Shown: piece after piece, positions 11,332-24,275 of the stretch
Layout: each line of letters opens with the position of its first letter
How positions within the stretch are numbered: position 1 is the first letter of the stretch
From: Byssochlamys sp. IMV 00236
Lineage: Eukaryota > Ascomycota > Eurotiomycetes > Eurotiales > Thermoascaceae
Length of the DNA stretch: 64,000 nucleotides
Assembly (NCBI GenBank): GCA_001931875.2
Contig: MSJH02000817.1
Span: 310,001 to 374,000 of the forward strand
Direction: 5' to 3'
The notes under the pieces: generated by a model
The model's database searches: none
Told to the model about the DNA's origin: nothing
The model's input: the letters and a program-made list of their open reading frames with translations, nothing else
Program-made: the position numbers and the translations under genes

Positions 11332-12954
11332 GGCTGCTCCGCACGTATTCTAGTTCCCCGCTGCGTGGCTGACCAGGGAGCGGAATGTGACCGATTCAGG
11401 CACAGACTTCAGTTGAGACCAACGGCTGGTACGAGTTATTTGCCCTGACAGCAGCACAGTAGCCCTCGAAGTGGCTGGGAGAACAGAATGGGGGGAAAGT
11501 GGGAAGTGTTGCAGTGAGTGAATGCGTTAGTGGCGATAGGAACGCAGCTATGTTATCTTAGAAAAGCCCGGATGGACAGGAGGCCCTTATTTAGTGGCGA
11601 TGGGGGGTGGAGCGGTGAGAGTCACGGACAAAGGGCTTAGCAGATCATCCGGCCCTTTCTTTCACCGTTCATTAATCAATTAAGATGATGAACAGGACAA
11701 ATCATCATTATTTCTCCCCAACAACTGAACCATCCGGAATCTACAGAGCCTCCGCTCCTATTGAGATGTATGCTCTCTGCAGACTTTGCTCCTATCGGTT
11801 GCCACCGCTGAGCAGAGACTTTCTCTTATTAGTCGCGCAAGCCTCCATTACTGTATGTGGACTCCGACCAGATGAACCATTAAACGGCCCGTTCCCACCC
11901 GAAGACCTCAAAGGAAGAATAGAATGTCTTGCGCCATTGACGTGACGGGGCCTTGCGTCGGACGATTGTTCTTGAAACCCTCATTGCAAAATACTCGTAG
12001 GTAGTCGATGGCATCACGGGGGATAGAACGCCCTGCAAAATGAAGACGAAGAGAGTCGGTTTGAGTCGTTATCGCCTATCATCAACGACACGCCCTCAGC
12101 TCTAGTCTAGCCCAACATCGATCGTCCTTCCAACGGGTCCCCTTGATGCCAGAGTCGTAGTGTAGTAACTGTACAGTACTTAGCGTCGCTAAGCGAAGTC
12201 TCTGGCTGGGGGAACTTTTTGTACTGGCGGCGTCTCCGGCTTCCCCGGTCGACTGATAGAGCATAGAGGATTAGTAGTGGTGGGGTAGTTGTTAGCTAGC
12301 AGGTTCTGCTGCTCGGCCAGAAACGCCCTGGAGAATGTATGTATGTACTTAAATTATCTATCGGAGATCCATAGAGTCATAGTTAGTCTCGCGCGGTCTG
12401 GAGCAGAATCATTGCCCTTGGGAGCAAATACAGTCATAATAGGTATCAACCTGTCCTTTTCTTTGGTAGACTAGCATAGAGCTAGCATTATTAGCAGATA
12501 CGGGATCGTAGAATCCTACTGCGGACCCCTTCATAGCGGTGGAGTTGAGAAAGAAAAAAAAGAGAGACACAGTTGGGTCGCTCGTGACGCCCTTCGGTTG
12601 CCGTCGATCCTGCTTGTAGTCTCGACCTTGGCCGCTCCATTATTCCTGCGCGTCACTCCAACTTCTCCCCCATCGTTTCTCTTCTTTTCACACCATCCAA
12701 TCCCAACAGGTGCGATTTTCAACTGCTCGATCGTCGTGCGGTTGATCAAACTGCGCTCCGCGACTCCTCCACAGTCCTGCCATGCCAGTTCTGTCCGGGG
12801 TGTCCGTTGCGGAAGGTAGTTGGCAATAACGCCGCTTACTGGTTGAGACGGTCTTCACTGGAGGGTCTGTAACACCAACGACTCGATGCCAGAGGAGTAG
12901 TTGGGAAAACTTCAATTTCCTGCTCTTACTGTGTCGCCATCTGTGTTGCCCGCA
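11332..12954. promoter_or_regulatory. Divergent intergenic region between cdc34 and the ABC transporter
   Basis: A 1.6 kb spacer containing both promoters. The last 400 bp before the ABC gene are pyrimidine-rich (for example 12660-12700), typical of a long fungal 5' leader. An 86-codon ORF at 11685-11945 (plus) shows no family features and is not called. Confidence 0.5.
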
Positions 12955-15900
12955 ATGGTATCGCAATGTCATGGCCCCGTCTGGGTCATTGACGACCTTA
13001 GCCGTTGCTTTCAGCGCAAGTAAGTGACCTCATCCTGCATCTTTGCGTCGCATAAGAACCAAGGGAGCTCTAACATCTAATGGCAGCTATCTGCAAACTA
13101 TCTTTCCTTTGACGGCCTGCGGAATCTCCTTATTTTTCCTTCTCGCCCAGTTCGTGTACCGCCGTTTTTCGTCATCGAAAGGGTTCGCATACACACCCAT
13201 CGCAAATGGTGCAGTCCCAGAGACCAGCCACGATGGTGAGGAGGAGGAACCGGTGCTGCGGAAGGCGGAGCGAGACTCGGATGTACACTACGAATTGGAT
13301 CGTCCGCGGGGAGAGCTGACCTTCGTGGCTTTGGAAGCGATCGCTTTGACCGGAGAAGTCGCCATCAGCATCGCAGCTCTTAGTACTCATGGGTGGGGAC
13401 GTCATGGCACCGTGCCAGCCATAGCCAGACTGGTCTCATGGTCTTATTTGTTATTTTTGGTCTCGCTGAGGTTTTTGCTCTCCGCGCTGAATCTTCGTTC
13501 ATTCCCAAGGATCTGGAACCATACCGCCATCCTCTACGGCATCCAGTGGCTCTTGACCGTCAGCGTGTTCCGATCGGCCATTATCCATCCGCTGTCCAAA
13601 CGCGCAGTTATCCTTACATCTACAGAGTTCGCTCTATCAACAGTTTTATTGTTAATCGCCTTGACCACGCGAAGAGGAAACAAGAGTGTTTTGGTTCAAT
13701 ATGAAGATGGACTCGAGCCGCCAAGGGATCCGAGGGCGAGCTTGCTCTCGCTGGCTACCTTTTCATGGCTGGACCCGCTCGTGCTGAAGGGATACAGGAG
13801 GGCGCTGGAACTCGAGGACGTATGGAACCTGACAGTTGGGCAGCAGGCGGCTACGGTACTCGAAGACTTCCGTCGTGCCGGGAGGACAACAGCACTTGTC
13901 TGGAGACTGTTAGCCTACTTCCGCAGAATGCTATTGCTGCAAGGAGCGTGGACGATATTCTCCAACCTGTTCACATTTATGCCGACTCTGCTTTTGAAGG
14001 CGATCCTTGAATACGTGGAAGATCCACGCTCGACCCCACGCAATGCGGCTTGGCTCTACGCCATTCTGCTCTTCTGCTCGGGTGCTGTACAAGGTACGGC
14101 CGACGGACAGGCTCTCTGGATCGGGCGAAAGCTGGGTGTGAAGCTGCGAGCGATCATTATCGGTGAGATCTATTCCAAAGCGCTGCGCCGGAAGGCGGGT
14201 GTGTCCCCTGACGCGCCGCAGAAGAAGGAAAATGAGCCACAAAAGTTGAAGAAAAAGATCCTCTCTTTTGGGCGAAAGAAGAAAGCCGATGTCAAGACGG
14301 ATAATGAACTTGTGAAGAAGGCCGAAGACGTCGCGCAAGCCAACGTGGGGACTATCATCAACCTGATGGCGATCGATTCTTTCAAGGTCAGTGAGGTAGG
14401 CGCTTACCTGCACTTCTTGTGGGCTAGTGTCCCCGTACAGGTTATTATGGCGGTGGTTCTGTTGTATCGGATCCTCGGGTTTAGCTCCTTCGCCGGCATC
14501 GCATTGATGGTCCTGATTCTTCCCGTAAACGTCTACATCGCGCGCATGTTCAGACAGGTCCAGAATAAGATCTTGGCGAGTACGGATGCCCGAATTCACT
14601 CCACCAACGAAGTCCTCCAGAACATACGAATCATCAAGTACTTCGCCTGGGAGCAACGGTTCGAGGATATCGTCAACGAGAAGAGGAGAGCGGAACTCAA
14701 GGCCCTACGCCGACGTTACATTATTTGGTCTATTGCTGCGACTGTATGGTACGGGACACCAATCCTGATCACATTCACCTCATTCTTCCTCTACACCGTT
14801 GTCGAAAAGAAGCGCTTGACTCCGTCGATTGCTTTCCCGGCTCTGTCGATGTTCTCCCTGCTTCGTGTCCCATTGGATCAGCTCGCCGATATGGTCGCCC
14901 ACGTGCAGGAATCCAAGGTCTCGATTGACAGAGTAGAGAAATATCTCAATGAGGACGAAACTGAAAAGTACGACCAGCTCCGTGACAGTGTGGAAGGGCC
15001 GCCTAAGATCGCCTTGGAACGAGCCACGCTAACCTGGGCCGCTCCGAAGAAAGACTCCCATGACCGCTCGGGTGAGAACATCGCAGATTCTTTCCGTTTG
15101 ATCAACCTGGATGTTTCTTTCCAAATTGGAAAGCTCAACGTGATTGCGGGCCCAACTGGATCAGGGAAGACATCACTACTGATGGCTCTGTTGGGAGAGA
15201 TGAATCTCATCGAAGGAAAGGTCTATCTGCCAGGTGGTGGTCGCAGTCGCGCAGAGATCCCGTTAGACCCCGAGACATTGCTCACAGAGAGTGTTGCGTA
15301 TTGTGCTCAGGAACCGTGGTTGGTCAATGACACTATTAAAGAGAACATTGTTTTCGCGTCACCTTTCGACAAGCGACGCTACAATTCTGTGATCAAAGCA
15401 TGTGCCCTCGAACGTGATCTTTCTATTCTAGATGCTGGAGACCAGACGCTCGTCGGTGAGAAGGGAATCAGTCTCTCTGGCGGACAGAAGCAGAGGATAT
15501 CATTAGCTCGTGCCATGTATAGTAGAGCCAGGCACCTTCTTCTAGACGATTGTCTGAGTGCTGTCGACTCTCACACCGCTAAACACATATTCCAGGAGGC
15601 AATAATGGGGCCACTGATGTTCAACCGGACCTGCGTGCTCGTTACGCACAATGTTGCCTTGACTGCCCCCCAAGCTGATCATGTTGTTGTTCTTGATAAC
15701 GGCAGAATCTCGGTGCAGGGTCCACCGGATGAAGTGGCAGCCTCCGGAGCTCTCGGAGAAGACCTTCTCAAGTCAAGGCCAACTTCAAGAGGCGGCTCTC
15801 ATCTGTCATCGCGGGTCCCGTCCAATCTTGAGGAGCAGTTAGAGCATGCCAATGGTGAACACGAACCGAATGGTGATGCAGATGGTACAGCAAATGGCTC

Positions 15901-17980
15901 AGCATCGAAGGCAGGAAAGTCTGCTTTGACGGAGTCGAAGGCTGTTGGCAGTGTCAAGATGTCAACAATTAAGATGTATCTTGACTCCATGGGCCCCTGG
16001 TATTTCTGGATTATCGCTGTCGCCGTCTTCTGTGCCCAGCAGCTCGGCTCTGTGTCCACCAATATCTGGATCAGACAGTGGGCGAACGCGTACCACAATG
16101 AGAAGGTCGAGCCGGATGCTGCTGGCACATATGCCGCCGTTGCGAACTTCAAGTTCCCGTCTTTCATCTCTGGGAGTGTGCCACGACCAACGTCATGGGG
16201 TGCACACCAGCTCAATATGAATTCTAACGGCTCAACTGATGGCAATGTTAACGTCTCGTACTACCTTGGGGTCTATGCACTTCTGGGTATCGCATACGTG
16301 ATCATCTCCATGACTAGGGAGGCCGTCCTGTTCTGGGGTTCGTTGCATGCATCGTGGAAGATACATGGGCGTCTCCTCAAGGCTGTTCTTCACGCTAAGT
16401 TCCGATTCTTCGATTCTACACCCTTGGGCCAACTGATGAATCGATTCTCAAAGGACGTGGAGGCCGTGGATCAGGAGGTCGCCCCTGTCGCAATTGGCAT
16501 GCTTCACTGCATGGCCTCAGTGATCATGATTGTGATCCTCATTTCCGTCATCACGCCGGGGTTTCTGATAGCAGGCATCTTTATCACTATGGTCTATGCA
16601 GCGCTTGGAGCGGTCTACTTGAACTCCTCCCGGGATCTGAAGAGACTTGAATCAGTGCAACGGAGCCCTCTGTACCAACAGTTTGGCGAGACTCTGCATG
16701 GAATTGTCACTATTCGTGCATACGGGGATGAGCAACGTTTCATTCTGGACAACCATCGCCGTATAAATTCATACAATCGTCCTCACCTGTATCTATGGGC
16801 TTGTAACCGTTGGCTCGCATACCGCGTTGACATGACAGGTGCCCTGGTCTCTTTCTTCTCAGCGACATTTGTGATCTTGAGTGTCGGCAAGATTGACGCA
16901 GGAGCGGCTGGTCTGTCACTGACATACGCCGTTACCTTCACGGAGAATATACTTTGGCTCGTCCGACTTTATGCAGAAGCTCAGCAGAACATGAACTCGG
17001 TTGAACGTGTTAAGGAATACCTCGAGGTGGACCAAGAGGCAGACGCGGTCATTCCTGACTCCCGTCCACCACCTGGCTGGCCGACTAGGGGTTCTCTGCA
17101 GTTCATTGACTACACTACGCGGTACAGACCAGACCTTGACCCGGTGCTCAAAAACGTCACTTTCACGGTCCAGGCAGGCGAAAAGGTGGGGATCGTTGGT
17201 CGCACTGGCGCTGGTAAGAGTTCTCTTGCTCTTGCTCTTTTCCGCGGTCTTGAAGCCGAGAAAGGGCAAATTATCATCGATGATGTGGATATTGGGAAGA
17301 TCGGCCTGCAGGATCTGCGCGAGGCAATCACCATTGTCCCTCAAGATCCCACTCTTTTCACGGGAACCATCCGTAGCAATCTTGATCCCTTCGGTCTGTT
17401 CACGGACGAGCAGATTCTCACGGCGTTACGCCGGGTGCACCTGCTCGGCTCTGATACATCAGGGTCAGCAACACCGACGACCAGCAATTTGTCCGAGGCC
17501 GAGACCGCCTCTCCTACACCCAACGGAAGTGACGGTACTGCTGCTGTGTTTCAAGACAATAAGAACATATTCCGCAACCTGGAGACCCCGGTGTCAGAGT
17601 CTGGTTCTAACCTCTCTCAAGGCCAGCGTCAGCTGCTTTGCATGGCCCGAGCTCTTCTGAAGAACCCGCGGATTTTGATGATGGACGAAGCAACAGCGTC
17701 CATCGATTATGCCACCGATGCCAAGATTCAAGAAACTCTTCGAGAACTAAAGGACAGCACTATCATTACCATCGCTCATCGTCTACAGACGATCATTGAT
17801 TATGATAAAGTACTCGTGTTGGACCATGGTGAGGTCGTCGAGTTCGACCACCCGTGGACGTTGATCAGCAAGGAAGGAGGTAGCTTCCGTGGCATGTGTG
17901 AAAACAGTGGTAACATGGAAGTCCTTCTGGACGGTGCAAAGAAGGCCTGGGATCAGAAGAGGCTTGTTGATGATTCTTAG
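12955..17980 (+). CDS. ABC transporter, ABCC (MRP/Ybt1-like) full-length exporter
   Basis: Two exons, 12955-13019 and 13087-17980, encode 1652 residues. The short first exon (MVSQCHGPVWVIDDLSRCF) is chosen because the large frame has no ATG before its conserved start and joins in phase at AA/C. The order is an N-terminal membrane region, TMD1, NBD1, TMD2, NBD2. NBD1 has Walker A GPTGSGKTS (about residue 710) and signature LSGGQKQRISLARA (about 817), followed by LLLDDCLSAVD. NBD2 has GRTGAGKSS (about 1392), LSQGQRQLLCMARA (about 1530) and MMDEATASID. In NBD1 the Walker B residue after LLLDD is cysteine rather than glutamate, so that site is degenerate and NBD2 likely does most hydrolysis, as in other ABCC proteins. 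Family members move glutathione conjugates, bile-acid-like anions or drugs at the vacuole or plasma membrane. The substrate is unknown here. Confidence 0.93.
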
Positions 17981-18482
17981 ATGCACTGCATATTCCCTGA
18001 ATATACCGTACCATCGTTTATACGCGTCTACGCCCGCTGCCTCTGCGTGCGGGTACGATGACCTTTTAGTTTCATGACGTTCTTCGTTTCCTTTTTGAAT
18101 GTCTATTTCTGGGAGGCTGTTTGATTTTTAGCTTGTTATTCCTAGCCGCCCATTGGCGCACCCTCGGACGCTTGGTCGATTCATGTCTAATCTTTTTCCA
18201 ACTCTAGCAGGGACGTTGTTTGAGGCCAGTATATTTGCCGGTTTTATTACCGGAACTTTCGCCACCGCCAGACATGTCTTATATAGATTGATAGACCAGA
18301 GCTGATAAGGGAAAAGTCAATAGTAATGAGAGTTCCATTCTTCTAATCATGACATCCCTATGGATTTGCTATGATACCGGTTAATGTATGAAGTTATTGA
18401 CCCCTATGCCCATTCTCTTCGGCTATTTCACCCCTCGATATTTTACCGCTCGCCGAATCATGCACACATAGATAAGATTTCA
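17981..18482. other. Convergent 3' spacer
   Basis: About 500 bp between the ends of the ABC transporter and the AtuA-like gene. No coding signal was seen. Confidence 0.6.
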
Positions 18483-20656
18483 TCAAATCTTCCCCTTAAC
18501 CAAAAACTTCTTCGGAAGCGGCACATATCTCGCACGCAAATACTCAGCCACGTTCTTCCCCAAAATATCATATGTACTCGTACTATTCACACCACGATCC
18601 AAATGTCCGTTTAACACGAAATGAACAGCGCGCAGGCCAGGAAACTCAACACGTTCAATTCGACTTCCCGATCTATACTCAGCTCCCAACAAGTCCTGGA
18701 TCCGGGAGATCGTAAGAAAACTACAAAGCCAGGTATATTCTTCGTCGTCTCGGGCCCAGAAACCGACGTTGGCGTTGGAGCCTTTATCGCCGGAGCGGGC
18801 GTGGACGATCCACCCGATGGGACCTGGGATTGTCTCGCCGAAGCTGCTTATGTCGGGGGGGTTGAGGGGGTCGTAGCTTTTTTGTTGTGGTGGGTAGGTC
18901 TGTGTGAGAGGAGGGGGTGGGATAGGGTGTGATTGTCCGTTGATGTGGACTGTGTGGTTTAGTTTGTTCTGTGGGATGAGTGCGACGTGGTATTCACTGT
19001 ATGGTTGGGGGAGTGCGGATGCGAGGGACTTTGATAATGAGATAGATGTTAGCATTGTCTGCGGGATGAATGAGTGAAAGGGCTTAGTTTAGTTTAGAGA
19101 GGTGTGTTGTGTGTCTTCATACCGGTTGCATTGTTGCTCCGGGATATCTAGAATGCAGTTCATCAGTATTGACTGCGAATCCTATACTTAGACCAAGGGC
19201 CGGACTCACGAGCACATGATCACATTAAGTATTGGCTGCAAGAAGAACTCTGGCGATAGAGCTTCTCTCGACGCAGCTTGTGCAAATACTCTAAAATCGA
19301 CTGTAGCCGCATTTTGTGAGTCTGGGTTTTCGGGACACACGCCATAGGTATCGAACTTGAGCAGAGAGATACGGGATATGGCTTCTTGTCCTAGACTGGA
19401 TAAGATATCGGCTTTGAGCAGCTCTCCCTTTTCAGCAATGTCTAGGCCAACTAGTGACCAGTGGATTTCGGCTTTATATCGTCGTTTCCCGGTAAGGCCG
19501 ACCTTTGTCGTTGGTGGAGGTGGTAGGGCACCGATTCCCTGGACGCGGACTTGATCGGGGCCGAGTTGTGTTAGGGATATATTCTCAAGTCGGGCTGTGA
19601 CGTCTGAGTTGAAGTAGCTTTTTCCATAGATTAGAAATTGGATTGGGAATGTTTTAGTTAGGGCGAATATTCGTACAGAGGACCTTGAATCTCGTAGAGA
19701 AGCTGTGCTGTGACGGTATCCGTAGTTACGTGTCCCCCTGTTTTCGCCAATTTAGTGATGATGACATCTCCATCATGGCTGATTTCCGCGATGGGGAAGC
19801 CTAGGTTTCCTAGACCTGGAACAGACTTGAAGCCTGAGAAGTTGCCCCCGGTCACATATGTGGAACATTCGATCAGATGGCCGGCCACAAGGCTAGAAGC
19901 GAGTTGCTGATGCTGATCGCGCGTCCATTCATGCCACCAGTTCGCTGCTCCTACTGCAAGACTGGCGTCTGCGACACGGCCACAAATGACAATATCGGCA
20001 CCTTGACGAAGACCCTCGGAAATCCCAGCAGCTCCCAAGTAAGCCTGGGCGTAGACGATGTCCTCTGGTAGAGATCGGAGAGGTTCATGTGTCTCGAGAC
20101 TGTAGAGGACCGGCTCTCCGCGTCTCAGGCCATCGCGAACCTGGTCGATAACTTCGTCCCCAGTGACCCAGGCTGTTTTGAGACTCAGGCCTTGTTTCTG
20201 AACGACCTCGGATACTGCGACGGAGAGAGCCTCTGGATCACTAGCGCCAGCGTTCACCACTACCTTGATTCCCTTTCGGGCGATCGTCGGTAGGGAGCTC
20301 GCAATAGATGGTAGGAATGACTTTTCATATCCAGGATCTCCCTGCCCGTCGTCTGTGGGGACCAGTTAACATCGTTTCTCGAGTTGTGGAGTAGCAGTAG
20401 GTCTATTTACTTACCTGTTCGGCCCAACTTGCGAAAAGCAGCAGAGACCATATTCCCCTCAGACATCCAGTCACCAATGATGATATCAATTTGCTCTTCA
20501 GCTTCTGCTGCCATCTTGAATCCATGACGTCGGTCCAGCACAGAGCCGCTTACTCCCTAGCGTAATATGGTCAGAATGTCGTGGCAATGAAATACAGAGG
20601 GGAGTTCGTCGACGAACACATATTCTCACGGGTCGCTTCACGATCGACGCGGACAT
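18483..20656 (-). CDS. AtuA/DUF1446 family protein with C-terminal AtuA-like domain
   Basis: Six exons: 20656-20630, 20556-20415, 20352-19677, 19617-19210, 19147-19123 and 19058-18483, giving 617 residues in phase. Exon 5 is a 25-nt microexon (YPGATMQP) flanked by good splice sites. The N-terminal two thirds match the acyclic terpene utilisation AtuA (DUF1446) fold: IDIIIGDWMSEGNMVSAA, VVNAGASDP, GADIVICGRVADASLAVG, GHLIECSTYVTGGNFSGF and KTGGHVTTDTVTAQLLYE. The C-terminal third is the AtuA-like alpha-beta domain (IVHARSGDKGSNANVGFW). Bacterial AtuA belongs to citronellol/geraniol breakdown, but its reaction is not established and fungal members are uncharacterised. It has no signal peptide. 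It lies upstream-to-downstream in a minus-strand run with a TIM-barrel isomerase-like gene and a hydrolase, so a catabolic role fits. Confidence 0.88.
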
Positions 20657-20921
20657 TCTGGAGGTTCAAAATCTATGTCGTTCGGTATAAGTTGAATATC
20701 CGGGCTTGTTTTCGACCGCGTCTTTAGTTTCTTGTTTGAACTTGATAGCTATATTGAACTTGTAGAATTTAGTTATAGGACTGTGAATGTTGTTGATCTC
20801 AATTGAGTTACTTATTACCCCATGTGAGTACGCGGACCTCGGTTGCCCGCACGGAAGGATAGCCTCGGAGAGCGTACATACCTGTATTAACTGCGAGTCG
20901 ACTCTCACTATATACAATATA

Positions 20922-21980
20922 TCAAATTCCCAATATCTTGGAAATCTGATCATCACTGATTCCCGATCCAGCAAAGTCATCGAAGCTTGATTCCGCAACA
21001 GGGAAGATGTGGCTTGCTATAAACTTAGCCCCCTCTTCAGCGCAGGTCATCTTGTTCTTAAATGCACATTCAGACTCCAAAACGGCCCATCCATTATAGC
21101 CGTTCTTTGTCAGTCTTGTGAAAATGCCCTTGAAATCTACCTGGCCATCTCCAAGAGCTCTGAACCGACCGGCGCGTTCTGTCCAGGAACTGAATCCACC
21201 ATAGACACCTTGGCGTGCATCTGGCAGAAACTCTGCGTCCTTGACATGGAAGATTTTGATGCGGTCGTGATACAAATCGAGAAAGCCAAGGTAATCGAGC
21301 TGCTGCAGTACGAAATGGCTAGGGTCGTAAAGGATACAGGCTCGTCGATGCCCACCAACTGCTGCGAGGAATCGCTCGAAAGAGACTCCATCATGGAGGT
21401 CCTCTCCCGGGTGGATTTCATAGCAGAGATCAACGCCCGCTTCATCGAACGCATCAAGGATCGGCTTCCAGCGAGCCGCAAGTTCGCTGAACCCTTTCTC
21501 AACCAATGCCTCCGGCCGCTGAGGCCAGGGATACATATATGGCCATAAGAGCGATCCGCTGAATGTGGCATGAGCTGTCAATCCGAGGTTTTTGGAAGCC
21601 TTGGCTGCTGAAAAGAGAATCTTTCGAGCCCACTCTTCCCGTCGCGGGGGGTTTCCGCGGATATCCTGTGGTGCAAAACCATCGAATAGGATATCATAAG
21701 CCGGATGAACAGCGATCAGCTGCCCTTGGAGATGTGTGGATAGTTCTGTCAACTGGATGTTGTGGTGTTCGAGTGTGGCTAACAAGTCGTTACAGTAGGC
21801 CTGGTCATTTGCGGCTTTTTCAATATCAATCAACCTGTCGTCCACGGGGATCTGTATTCCTTTGAATCCGAGACTTGCTGCCCATTGAGCGATTCCGTCT
21901 AGGCTATTGAATGGTGGTTCATCTGAGAGGTATTGCGCCACAAAGATGGCGGGGCCGTTGATTTTCCCGAAGTTGGGCAT
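20922..21980 (-). CDS. Sugar phosphate isomerase/epimerase-like TIM-barrel protein
   Basis: A single exon of 352 residues beginning MPNFGKINGPAIFVAQY. It fits the xylose-isomerase-like/AP-endonuclease-2 TIM barrel: GFKGIQIPVDD on an early strand, and candidate metal ligands in CYEIHPGEDLHD, ILYDPSHF, IFHVKDAEF and AVLESECAF (Glu, Asp, His, Glu). Members isomerise or epimerise sugars, inositol derivatives or hydroxy acids using Mn or Mg. The substrate cannot be told from sequence. It has no targeting signal, so it is presumably cytosolic. Its start lies 1.3 kb before that of the AtuA-like gene on the same strand and only 265 bp separate the two genes. Confidence 0.85.
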   Translation of the reverse strand: MPNFGKINGPAIFVAQYLSDEPPFNSLDGIAQWAASLGFKGIQIPVDDRLIDIEKAANDQAYCNDLLATLEHHNIQLTELSTHLQGQLIAVHPAYDILFDGFAPQDIRGNPPRREEWARKILFSAAKASKNLGLTAHATFSGSLLWPYMYPWPQRPEALVEKGFSELAARWKPILDAFDEAGVDLCYEIHPGEDLHDGVSFERFLAAVGGHRRACILYDPSHFVLQQLDYLGFLDLYHDRIKIFHVKDAEFLPDARQGVYGGFSSWTERAGRFRALGDGQVDFKGIFTRLTKNGYNGWAVLESECAFKNKMTCAEEGAKFIASHIFPVAESSFDDFAGSGISDDQISKILGI

Positions 21981-22516
21981 GGCGGAAGCGGAGATGCTGG
22001 AAAAAGCAGAGAGCCGGAAACAAGGCAGAGTGAGTTAGCTGAGAAGAGGGAGAAGCCTCAGAATTATATATCGTTCAAACATACAGTATATGTATGTATG
22101 TGCTTTGAATTTAGGCCATAGTTACACGTGGTTATCGCAGTCTGCATTTTTAATACTGTGGGGCTTCCTTTCTTATCTCAGACTTCCCCGCTTGATGTTG
22201 TGTAGAGAGAGTGTTTTCATTGTTGTGTCGTCCTTGCTGGCGATGTGTAAAGTGAAGTGATCTAGATATAACTCTAAGAAATGGTGTAGCGACAGTTTCT
22301 CTTTCGCCTCGAGGGGTGGCTTACGCACAAAAAGCGAATTTATGGTCACTGCTTCTCTGGGATCGATCTACTCCTGGCCGCTCAAAGGAGCAATGTTGCT
22401 ATCCTAGCCGAGTCAATCCTCTCTAGCTAATTTGATGTCGTGGATGTGTATATCGGACCGATTAAGATTCTGTCTTATTTCTGCAGAGAACATGCAGCTA
22501 ACAAATACACTCATTT
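21981..22516. other. Intergenic region upstream of the isomerase-like gene
   Basis: Contains the promoter of the isomerase-like gene and the 3' flank of the alpha/beta hydrolase. A short TATGTATG repeat occurs near 22090. No ORF of interest was found. Confidence 0.55.
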
Positions 22517-23433
22517 CTACTGGGATGGCAGAACCTTTCTTGCAAACTCTTCCAGTTTACCGACGAGTCCCTCCGTCCAGCTGAGATACGGTGCGTGACC
22601 AGATGGTGCATAATACATGGTAAAGGGGGGTGTGCCTTTCTGGTTCTGCAGGGCCACCATGCCCTCCTGATATTCTGGGGAAAGAGTCTGGTCTTTCTCA
22701 AGAACGAGGTATGCGCAGGGAACAGTTGCATAGGCGTTGTTTGTTAGGCGCACAGGCATCACAGCCCCCGCCGTCAAGGTTGCAGCCCATTTCTTTGCAG
22801 ACTCTTCGTCAAGGTCATTGAAAAAATACTGGCGCGCATCTGTGACTGTGCCCAGGCCATCAAGACCGTGCTTCTGCAATAAGCGCACAGAACCATTAGC
22901 ATTGGTCAAAAAGGAACGACACTGGAACAGACACTCACATGGAATCTCATGAATGGCGGAGCGACGACGGGGCGATCCTTGGGTTGGAAGAAGCTATGCA
23001 CCGATTCTCCAACGGGGATGATAAACGCGCCCATATAGAAAATCCCAACCACGCCGCCTTGTTTTCCTTCAGCTTTGCGAGTGGTTGCTTGTAATTCTGG
23101 CTTGGCCGCTTCAGTAGCCACCCAGCCGCCAGACGAGTGGCCAACTAGCAATACCCATTTGCCCTCCTCGTCGATCAACTTTTTCAGAAGTTCGACGATA
23201 ACCTCTGCATCGTCGGCTTCGGTGGGATAGCCTCCCTCGGGAGGCCCCCGGTCGAAATCGGGATTATTGACATCGCCAACATTGAGCTTGCTGAGGTCGC
23301 TGGATGGACGCTGCGGACAGTAGGCCTCGATGCCGCGGGCCCTTATTGCCTGGAGGAAGGCCTCATAGGGGGCAGGCGTGTGGTACGATCCATGGCAGAC
23401 GACCACAGCCAGATTCGCAAGAGAACTGTCCAT
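22517..23433 (-). CDS. Alpha/beta hydrolase (serine type)
   Basis: Exons 23433-22939 and 22873-22517 encode 283 residues, joined in phase at FH/KHG. The start at 23433 (MDSSLANLAVVVCHGSY) is chosen because the conserved oxyanion strand VVVCHGSYHTPAPYE follows directly. The nucleophile elbow is GHSSGGW, the catalytic histidine is probably in PSGHAPYLSWTEG near the C-terminus, and the lid contains MGAFIIPVGES. Related fungal proteins are often annotated as soluble esterases (methylesterase/AB_hydrolase_6-like) and lie near secondary-metabolite genes. It has no signal peptide. It sits beside the 24-35 kb accessory group and could belong to it or to the catabolic run before it. Confidence 0.85.
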
Positions 23434-24275
23434 GATAATGTCAAGCAACCGGTCGACAACCAACTCGATTTGACTGGTCTGAATGTAGGTGTGCCACTGA
23501 CAAGGGAGAAAGACACTGGCGCGGGGAGGGGAGCTCAATATATGAGTTTCATTCACCCAGTCCCTGCGCCTTCCTGCTTCCTGCAACGCTGACCTTGAAC
23601 TAGTTCAGAACAAAGGACCGAGCCTTGGAGGGGCAGACTAGAGTTCGTCCGGTTTGTGCGATGGTTAGGTATTAATGGTCAATAGTCGATGATTTGCACC
23701 AGGAGGTCTATCTGTCGAGGCGGAAGGGCATGGCCTGGATACAGACAAAGAACTTCACCCCATGCATGTGGCTCCTGTGACTATCAGAAGCACTTGAGGC
23801 TTGTGAGGGGTTCTGATGTCCTGATGTCCTGACACTTGGCCCACCTGGCAAGAAACTAAGCAGGGATCCAAATTCAAAATCTCACTCCGCATGCAGACAC
23901 AGTTTGGGGCTGAATTATGGAGGAGAAGCAGTTCCTGTCATCAAACCCACAGAAACACATCACAGCGTCCGGTTGCTTTGGGTGAGTTATTGGCCCCCAC
24001 ACTGGCTGAGTCTCATCCAGTTCGTCTCGACAAGTACACAACTGATCCAACGCATGGGCCATACTCTATATAGACGACTCAAAGACCAACTAGCCAGGAT
24101 GTGGACTCGATTATGGGCGGCGCCTACTGCTATCAGATTCGCATATTGCTACAGACTGGGACAGGATCTGTCGCTGATTGTTGGAACCAGCACAGTATAG
24201 TATATACAACACAAGAGCAGCGGTGAAAAAAAGAAAGACAGAAAAAAGAAAAAGAATCATTCCCATTTTTATACG
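23434..24275. other. Intergenic region
   Basis: The promoter side of the hydrolase and the 3' flank of the rhodopsin-domain gene. A short direct repeat (two copies of TGATGTCC) lies near 23815. No supported gene. Confidence 0.55.

Noticed and set aside
13043..13086. In-frame TTG start of the ABC transporter
   Set aside because: It lies within an intron with good GT/AG ends; the short first exon at 12955 gives a proper ATG.
23813..23835. Two TGATGTCC copies
   Set aside because: Only two short copies, so a chance direct repeat, not a mobile-element end.
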